Below are positions 7,569-11,009 of a stretch of 11,009 bases of DNA, piece by piece. Under the pieces are notes generated by a model. That model ran no database searches. It saw nothing but the letters and a program-made list of their open reading frames with translations, and was not told where the DNA came from. The stretch spans positions 1 to 11,009 of the forward strand of contig MHFM01000010.1 of the NCBI GenBank assembly GCA_001804205.1. The letters are read 5' to 3'. A program made the translations under genes and the position numbers. Source of the stretch: Omnitrophica bacterium RIFCSPLOWO2_01_FULL_45_10b. Lineage in GTDB: Bacteria > Omnitrophota > Omnitrophia > Omnitrophales > Danuiimicrobiaceae. The first letter of the stretch is position 1, and the number at the start of each line of letters is the position of its first letter.

Positions 7569-8326
7569 TGGCCATTTGTCGGGAAGAAGCTTTTGTATTG
7601 AAGCGCGTGCCTTTGCGGGAAACATCTCTTCTCGTTACTTTATTCAGCCGGGGAGCTGGGAAAATCAAAGGTTTGGCAAAAGGAGTAAGGCGCGAAAAAA
7701 ATTCATTGGCGGGAAGATTTGAGCCGTTTACCCGGCTTTCAATCGTATATTATGAAAAATTAAAGTCGGATACCCATTTAATTTCAGATGCAACTGTTTT
7801 GGCTTCAAATGCTTTGTTGCGGGATTCCTTAGACCGTTTCAGTTATTCAAGTTATTTGGTTGAATTGGTAGATGCTCTTTTTGGCGCACATGATCCGCAT
7901 CCGGAAGTGTTTAATTTATTGGCCAGTTCATTTAGCCTTCTTGCTACGGTGCCGGTCATGTATGTTGCGAGAGTTTTTGAAGTCAAAGCACTGGAAATGG
8001 CAGGGCTGTTGCCGATATTGAATCATTGCGTCTTATGCGGCAAGACGGATCTGGAACGCGCATTTTTTAGTTCCAAGCAAGGCGGGCTTGTTTGCCCAAG
8101 GTGTGACCGAGGCGAAACCGCCACCATTCAAATTTCAAAAGGTACTATTCAAAGCCTTCTTTTTTTCCTGAAGAATGACATTGAACAAGCAGTCAAATTA
8201 CGCCTGAGTCTTCAAACTGAAAAGGAGCTTGAGCGTACCAGTCAACATTTCCTTCAATACCGCTTAGAATACCCGCTTCGTTCCACCCGCTTTTTAGCTG
8301 AAGTCAAAACACTCCTTAAAAAGTAA
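7568..8326 (+). CDS. recO: DNA repair protein RecO
   Basis: Recombination mediator that with RecR (and RecF) loads RecA on SSB-coated single-stranded DNA and anneals strands. The 252 residues are typical. The N-terminal OB-fold opens with EEAFVLKRVPLRETSLLVTLFSR and KGLAKGVRR (about 1-80). A helical domain follows, with a zinc finger at C154/C157 and C176/C179 (CVLC ... CPRC). The start ATG overlaps the ybeY stop by one base, and AAGGGA lies about 7 nt upstream, so expression is coupled to ybeY. The stop codon sits inside a hairpin (8322-8337). Confidence 0.95.
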   Translation: MAICREEAFVLKRVPLRETSLLVTLFSRGAGKIKGLAKGVRREKNSLAGRFEPFTRLSIVYYEKLKSDTHLISDATVLASNALLRDSLDRFSYSSYLVELVDALFGAHDPHPEVFNLLASSFSLLATVPVMYVARVFEVKALEMAGLLPILNHCVLCGKTDLERAFFSSKQGGLVCPRCDRGETATIQISKGTIQSLLFFLKNDIEQAVKLRLSLQTEKELERTSQHFLQYRLEYPLRSTRFLAEVKTLLKK

Positions 8327-8343
8327 CGTAAGTTACTCATTTT
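8318..8343 (+). terminator. Possible weak intrinsic terminator at the end of recO
   Basis: AGTAAC (8322-8327) and GTTACT (8332-8337) pair perfectly around a GTAA loop, and the left arm contains the recO stop. Flanking AAAA (8318-8321) can also pair with TTTT (8340-8343) across a CA bulge. The stem is AT-rich and the T tract short, so termination would be weak. Confidence 0.35.
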
Positions 8344-8357
8344 AAACGACTTAAAAC

Positions 8358-8375
8358 AAAGTGCTCCAGCGCTTT
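8358..8375 (+). other. Second hairpin between recO and the unknown gene trio
   Basis: AAAGTGC (8358-8364) pairs with GCGCTTT (8369-8375) around a TCCA tetraloop, giving seven pairs including one G-U. No T tract follows, so it is not a standard terminator. It lies in the probable leader of the gene at 8419 and could act in mRNA stability or attenuation. Function is unknown. Confidence 0.4.
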
Positions 8376-8405
8376 GACTCCCCTCCAGTCGTGTGTTAAT
8401 TTTTA

Positions 8406-8413
8406 TAAGGAGA
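8406..8413 (+). promoter_or_regulatory. Ribosome binding site fixing the start at ATG 8419
   Basis: TAAGGAGA lies 5 nt before ATG 8419. The frame is open further upstream to a TTG at 8374, but that codon has no ribosome site and lies in the hairpin at 8358-8375, so the ATG is preferred. Confidence 0.8.
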
Positions 8414-8418
8414 ATTTA

Positions 8419-9186
8419 ATGGAGAAACAAGAAGGTCGCTACTTATATTTTGACATTCCGAAACAAGAGCGGGAATCCGCAATTAGCTTTTTATTGAGCG
8501 CGCTCTTAAAATCCAGAACAGCTTGCCGCCTTCCTTCTAACCAAAGTGAATTTGATGAAGACGTCAATATCTACTTAGCCCATCTTTTGTTTGCCAGTTC
8601 GCTTCCCGATTATCAAACGGCTGTAGAGCGTTATTTAAGCACGAATGTCAGCGATATGGCGGAGTTAGTAGAAAAAAATGAAGACCGAATCGTTCGGTAT
8701 TTTATCTATAAAGTAAATGCAGATCATTTAATGGTTCGTCTTGGAATTTTTCAGGATTTGGATCAGTCGGGCCGCCCCTTCGGAAAAACACAGAAGCAAT
8801 TTGCCAGCATGGCACAAAATTATTATCAGCAAGCGGCCACTTACAATCGACAAATTTATCGTCGCTCAACCGCAGTAGGAACCGTACTTGAAAAATTAGC
8901 CAACGGGTTCGGCCGTTATCAAACCGTCCTCCATTTTGCGCGTAAAGAGTTCTTTCATTTTTCCAATCAATTTCAAGATGAATCCTTTCAGAAATTTTGC
9001 GAAGATATCAAACACTACGAGAAAGAAGAAATGCTTCATAGTACGATCGATCAATTTTTGGATATTTATGCAGAATGGCTCGAAACAAGGAATGAGGCAA
9101 CTCATGCGAAATTGTTGGCAAGAGCAAAGGAATTAGAACGGCTCAATCCGACATTTTCGTTTAACCGGTTAGAAGGAAATAAATAA
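8419..9186 (+). CDS. Unknown protein (255 aa) with a C-terminal 37-residue element shared with the next two genes
   Basis: I do not recognise this family. The product is soluble-looking, with no signal peptide or membrane segment. It is rich in Phe, Tyr, Gln and charged residues, and probably mostly helical. The start at ATG 8419 follows TAAGGAGA. Residues 212-248 (nt 9052-9162) align without gaps to residues 26-62 of both following small proteins. Shared positions: Phe-Leu at element positions 2-3, Tyr 6, Trp/Tyr 9, Thr 12, Leu 21, Lys/Arg 24, Pro 33, Phe 35. The N-terminal 210 residues have no counterpart in the small proteins. Only 1 nt separates it from the next gene, so the two are surely co-transcribed. 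No convincing promoter is visible upstream; readthrough from recO is possible. Base composition looks like its neighbours. Confidence 0.88.
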   Translation: MEKQEGRYLYFDIPKQERESAISFLLSALLKSRTACRLPSNQSEFDEDVNIYLAHLLFASSLPDYQTAVERYLSTNVSDMAELVEKNEDRIVRYFIYKVNADHLMVRLGIFQDLDQSGRPFGKTQKQFASMAQNYYQQAATYNRQIYRRSTAVGTVLEKLANGFGRYQTVLHFARKEFFHFSNQFQDESFQKFCEDIKHYEKEEMLHSTIDQFLDIYAEWLETRNEATHAKLLARAKELERLNPTFSFNRLEGNK

Positions 9187-9187
9187 A

Positions 9188-9400
9188 ATGAAAATGTTCA
9201 AGCAATTGTTCGCACCCGCGCCAAAACGGCTACAACACAAAAGCTCTAGGGAAGTTGAAACACGTTTTTTAAGGCTTTATTCCATGTGGCATGAGACGCA
9301 TGACTTGACCCTTAGAAAGAGACTTTATGTGAAACTTAGGCTTGTGATGCGACAAATTCCAAATTTCGATTTAAGAAGCAGATTCCAGCAGGCATTTTAG
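9188..9400 (+). CDS. Unknown small basic protein (70 aa), paralogous element at residues 26-62
   Basis: Family not recognised. After a basic lead (MKMFKQLFAPAPKRLQ), residues 26-62 carry the 37-residue element shared with both neighbours (RFLRLYSMWHET ... IPNFDL). It is strongly basic: 16 Lys/Arg against 5 Asp/Glu. It probably forms two helices joined by a short turn. GAAGGA (9172-9177) lies 10 nt before the ATG; a second ATG at 9194 is also possible. It starts 1 nt after the 255 aa gene ends, implying one transcript. The conserved element across three adjacent genes argues that this short frame is real. Nucleic-acid binding is conceivable from charge but is only a guess. Confidence 0.78.
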   Translation: MKMFKQLFAPAPKRLQHKSSREVETRFLRLYSMWHETHDLTLRKRLYVKLRLVMRQIPNFDLRSRFQQAF

Positions 9401-9423
9401 CTTGTAAAGGAAAGGCTCATACC

Positions 9424-9618
9424 ATGAAATCCGACATTTTATTCATTTCCCTTCAAGATGAAGATGACTTCAAAGATGAAATCAGGCAGAAACAAAATGA
9501 ATTCTTGGATTTATATTCTCTCTATCTCGCCACCAGCCTTCCTTGGATTAAAGAGGAGCTTTTGAATAAAGCCTATCAGCTCCACCTTCTCGATCCCAAC
9601 TTTACGTTCCACGTTTAA
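9424..9618 (+). CDS. Unknown small acidic protein (64 aa), paralogous element at residues 26-62
   Basis: Family not recognised. An acidic lead (LQDEDDFKDE) precedes the 37-residue element at residues 26-62 (EFLDLYSLYLATSLP ... LDPNFTF), exactly the position it holds in the preceding 70 aa protein. The protein is acidic: 12 Asp/Glu against 6 Lys/Arg, opposite in charge to its neighbour. AAAGG (9411-9415) lies 8 nt before the ATG, a good distance. It begins 23 nt after the previous stop. It ends two residues after the element. Likely made with the other two; pairing of the basic and acidic members is an inference from charge and shared element only. Confidence 0.78.
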   Translation: MKSDILFISLQDEDDFKDEIRQKQNEFLDLYSLYLATSLPWIKEELLNKAYQLHLLDPNFTFHV

Positions 9619-9636
9619 CACTACGTTTTCCCTTAT

Positions 9637-9665
9637 TTGACAGCCCGAAGCAGCTCTGTTAGAAT
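9637..9665 (+). promoter_or_regulatory. Strong sigma70-type promoter for dapL
   Basis: TTGACA (9637-9642, full consensus), a 17 bp spacer, then TAGAAT (9660-9665, 5/6). Expected start is about 9671-9673, giving a leader of roughly 52 nt to ATG 9724. The in-frame TTG at 9637 is part of the -35 box and so is not the start of dapL. The leader is AT-rich, has no clear Shine-Dalgarno, and is too short for a lysine riboswitch. Confidence 0.78.
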
Positions 9666-9723
9666 CCCATTCTTTATTAACTTGTTTGAACTCAACCCAT
9701 TACGTTACCTGTATTACCTTAAA

Positions 9724-10899
9724 ATGAAAAAACCCATAGAACCTCCGGATCGGCTCAAGAAGCTGCCACCTTATCTTTTTGCCGAAATCGATCGCATCAA
9801 ACGGGAGCTTATTGCGCAGGGTAAGGATGTCATCGATTTGGGTGTGGGCGATCCAGACCTGCCCACGCCATCCTTTATTATAGAAGCGCTTTCAGAGGCG
9901 GCTAAAAATCCGGCAAACCATCGATACGCTTTAGACCAGGGAATGCCTGAGTTAAGACGAGCCATTGCCGCCTGGTATGAAAAAAGGTTTCATGTCCGCT
10001 TAGACCCCGACAAAGAAATACTGCCTCTGATTGGTTCCAAAGAGGGAATTGGCCATGTTCCCCTTGCTTTGGTGAATCCAGGCGATGTGGTTTTAGTACC
10101 GGATCCCGGGTACCCCGTTTATAAATCTGCCGCATGGTTTGCAGGTGGCGAGCCCTATTTGCTCCCACTTTTAGAAGAAAATAATTATTTGGTTGATTTT
10201 GATTCAATTGATAAGGAAATTTTAGCACGTGCGAAAATGATGTTTTTAAATTATCCCAACAACCCCACGTCCGCATGTGCTTCGAAAGAATTTTTCGCAA
10301 AAGCAATAAAAATGGCCAATGAACATGGATTTTTCATTTGCCATGATGCGGCTTATACAGAAATCGCATTTGACAATTTTGAACCGCTGAGTTTTCTACA
10401 AGTTGACGGGGCCAAGGAGATCGGGATCGAATTTCATTCGCTTTCCAAAACATTTAACATGACCGGTTGGCGCATCGGTTTTGCTTGTGGGAATGCGCAA
10501 ATTTTACAGCTTCTTGCGAAAGTAAAATCTAATTTGGATTCAGGTATTTTTCAAGCGATTCAATGGGCTGGTATCAAAGCGCTTTCACAAGGAATTGAAG
10601 AAGCAAAGAAGAATTCCAAAATTTATGAGCGCCGGCGTGATCTTTTGGTGAATGGTTTGAATTCGATGGGTTGGAAAATTCCGAAGCCCAAAGCCACGTT
10701 TTATGTGTGGGCGCCGGTTCCCAGCGGTTCTACCTCTCAGGAATTTGCAAGCCGCCTCCTTAAAGAAGCGAATCTGGTCGTAACTCCCGGAAACGGCTTT
10801 GGTCCGAACGGCGAAGGCTATTTCCGCTTGTCTCTTACCATCAAAGAAGAACGCATTACTGAAGCGCTTAAGCGCATCAAGCAGCTTCACGGCCGCTAG
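9724..10899 (+). CDS. dapL: LL-diaminopimelate aminotransferase
   Basis: PLP-dependent class I/II aminotransferase that converts tetrahydrodipicolinate and glutamate directly to LL-diaminopimelate, bypassing the succinylase or acetylase steps of lysine and peptidoglycan precursor synthesis. Family-typical segments in order: DRLKKLPPYLFAEIDRIK, DLGVGDPDLPTP, LIGSKEGIGH, VPDPGYPVYK, the cofactor-anchoring NYPNNPTSA, and SLSKTFNMTGWRIGF with the PLP Lys at 242. Length from ATG 9724 is 391 aa, as expected. The frame stays open to TTG 9637, but that codon is in the promoter and the extra 29 residues lack family resemblance. No Shine-Dalgarno is seen. folK begins 10 nt downstream. Other aminotransferases of this class are possible, but the N-terminal match makes DapL likely. 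Confidence 0.9.
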   Translation: MKKPIEPPDRLKKLPPYLFAEIDRIKRELIAQGKDVIDLGVGDPDLPTPSFIIEALSEAAKNPANHRYALDQGMPELRRAIAAWYEKRFHVRLDPDKEILPLIGSKEGIGHVPLALVNPGDVVLVPDPGYPVYKSAAWFAGGEPYLLPLLEENNYLVDFDSIDKEILARAKMMFLNYPNNPTSACASKEFFAKAIKMANEHGFFICHDAAYTEIAFDNFEPLSFLQVDGAKEIGIEFHSLSKTFNMTGWRIGFACGNAQILQLLAKVKSNLDSGIFQAIQWAGIKALSQGIEEAKKNSKIYERRRDLLVNGLNSMGWKIPKPKATFYVWAPVPSGSTSQEFASRLLKEANLVVTPGNGFGPNGEGYFRLSLTIKEERITEALKRIKQLHGR

Positions 10900-10909
10900 G
10901 TTGATTTTT

Positions 10910-11009
10910 ATGCCCACCGTTGCTTATATTGGCGTTGGTTCCAATTTGGAACATCGCGATCAAAATATCCAGAAAGCACGCGAAGCGGTTTTCGCTCATC
11001 CGGCCGTTC
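10910..11009 (+). CDS. folK: HPPK (folate pathway pyrophosphokinase), 5' end only
   Basis: 2-amino-4-hydroxy-6-hydroxymethyldihydropteridine pyrophosphokinase transfers pyrophosphate from ATP to the pterin before dihydropteroate synthesis. Only the first 33 codons are in the window. They show the family opening VAYIGVGSNLEHRDQNIQ, with the GSNL motif and the following helix. The ATG at 10910 is chosen; an in-frame TTG at 10901 is an alternative. TAGG overlapping the dapL stop (10897-10899) is a weak ribosome site 9 nt upstream, so translation may be coupled to dapL. Probably co-transcribed with dapL from the promoter at 9637. Confidence 0.85.
   Translation, partial: MPTVAYIGVGSNLEHRDQNIQKAREAVFAHPAV

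Noticed and set aside
8374..8402. Possible promoter TTGACT with a weak -10 near TTAATT
   Set aside because: The -10 matches only 3-4 of 6 bases, and the implied start would fall in or after the ribosome binding site of the 8419 gene.
8374..8418. Upstream TTG start extending the 255 aa protein by 15 residues
   Set aside because: It has no ribosome site and sits in a hairpin, while ATG 8419 has TAAGGAGA at ideal spacing.
8569..8640. Possible second copy of the shared element inside the 255 aa protein (YLAHLLFASSLP resembles the 64 aa protein's LYLATSLP)
   Set aside because: The match is short, the conserved Tyr is out of register and there is no Pro-x-Phe ending, so it is most likely chance.

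Overview
The window comes from a Gram-negative-type bacterium of moderate GC, probably chromosomal and densely coding, with no mobile elements. An LptF/LptG-family permease implies an outer membrane. A DapL-type LL-diaminopimelate aminotransferase, a short Thermotoga/archaeal-style S-adenosylhomocysteinase and an AspRS with non-discriminating signatures together suggest an uncultured lineage outside the Proteobacteria. Omnitrophota or another PVC-like or Elusimicrobia-like group is my guess; this is inference from gene content and not a placement.

Layout. The left edge holds the 3' part of ahcY (+). It converges, with an 11 bp gap, on a minus-strand pair transcribed comF then lptG. A 168 bp divergent promoter region (2633-2800) follows, with a good sigma70-like promoter facing each way and an imperfect palindrome between them. 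Rightward comes a housekeeping series: rpsU (GTG start, 58 aa), hisS, aspS, phoH, ybeY and recO. Gaps are 2 nt (hisS/aspS), a few nt (aspS/phoH), about 23 nt (phoH/ybeY) and a 1 nt overlap (ybeY/recO). Two hairpins lie after recO.

Three genes of unknown function follow in tandem (8419-9186, 9188-9400, 9424-9618). Their products of 255, 70 and 64 aa share one gapless 37-residue C-terminal element, which I do not recognise. This is the most novel content of the window. A strong promoter (TTGACA, 17 bp spacer, TAGAAT) then drives dapL, and the window ends 33 codons into folK.

How the genes fit together. rpsU, hisS, aspS and ybeY serve translation and ribosome or rRNA maturation. PhoH is often linked to YbeY. 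recO serves recombinational repair. ahcY serves the methyl cycle, lptG lipopolysaccharide export, dapL lysine and peptidoglycan precursors, and folK folate. No gene-free stretch exceeds 300 bp. I saw no tRNA, rRNA, CRISPR array or insertion sequence.
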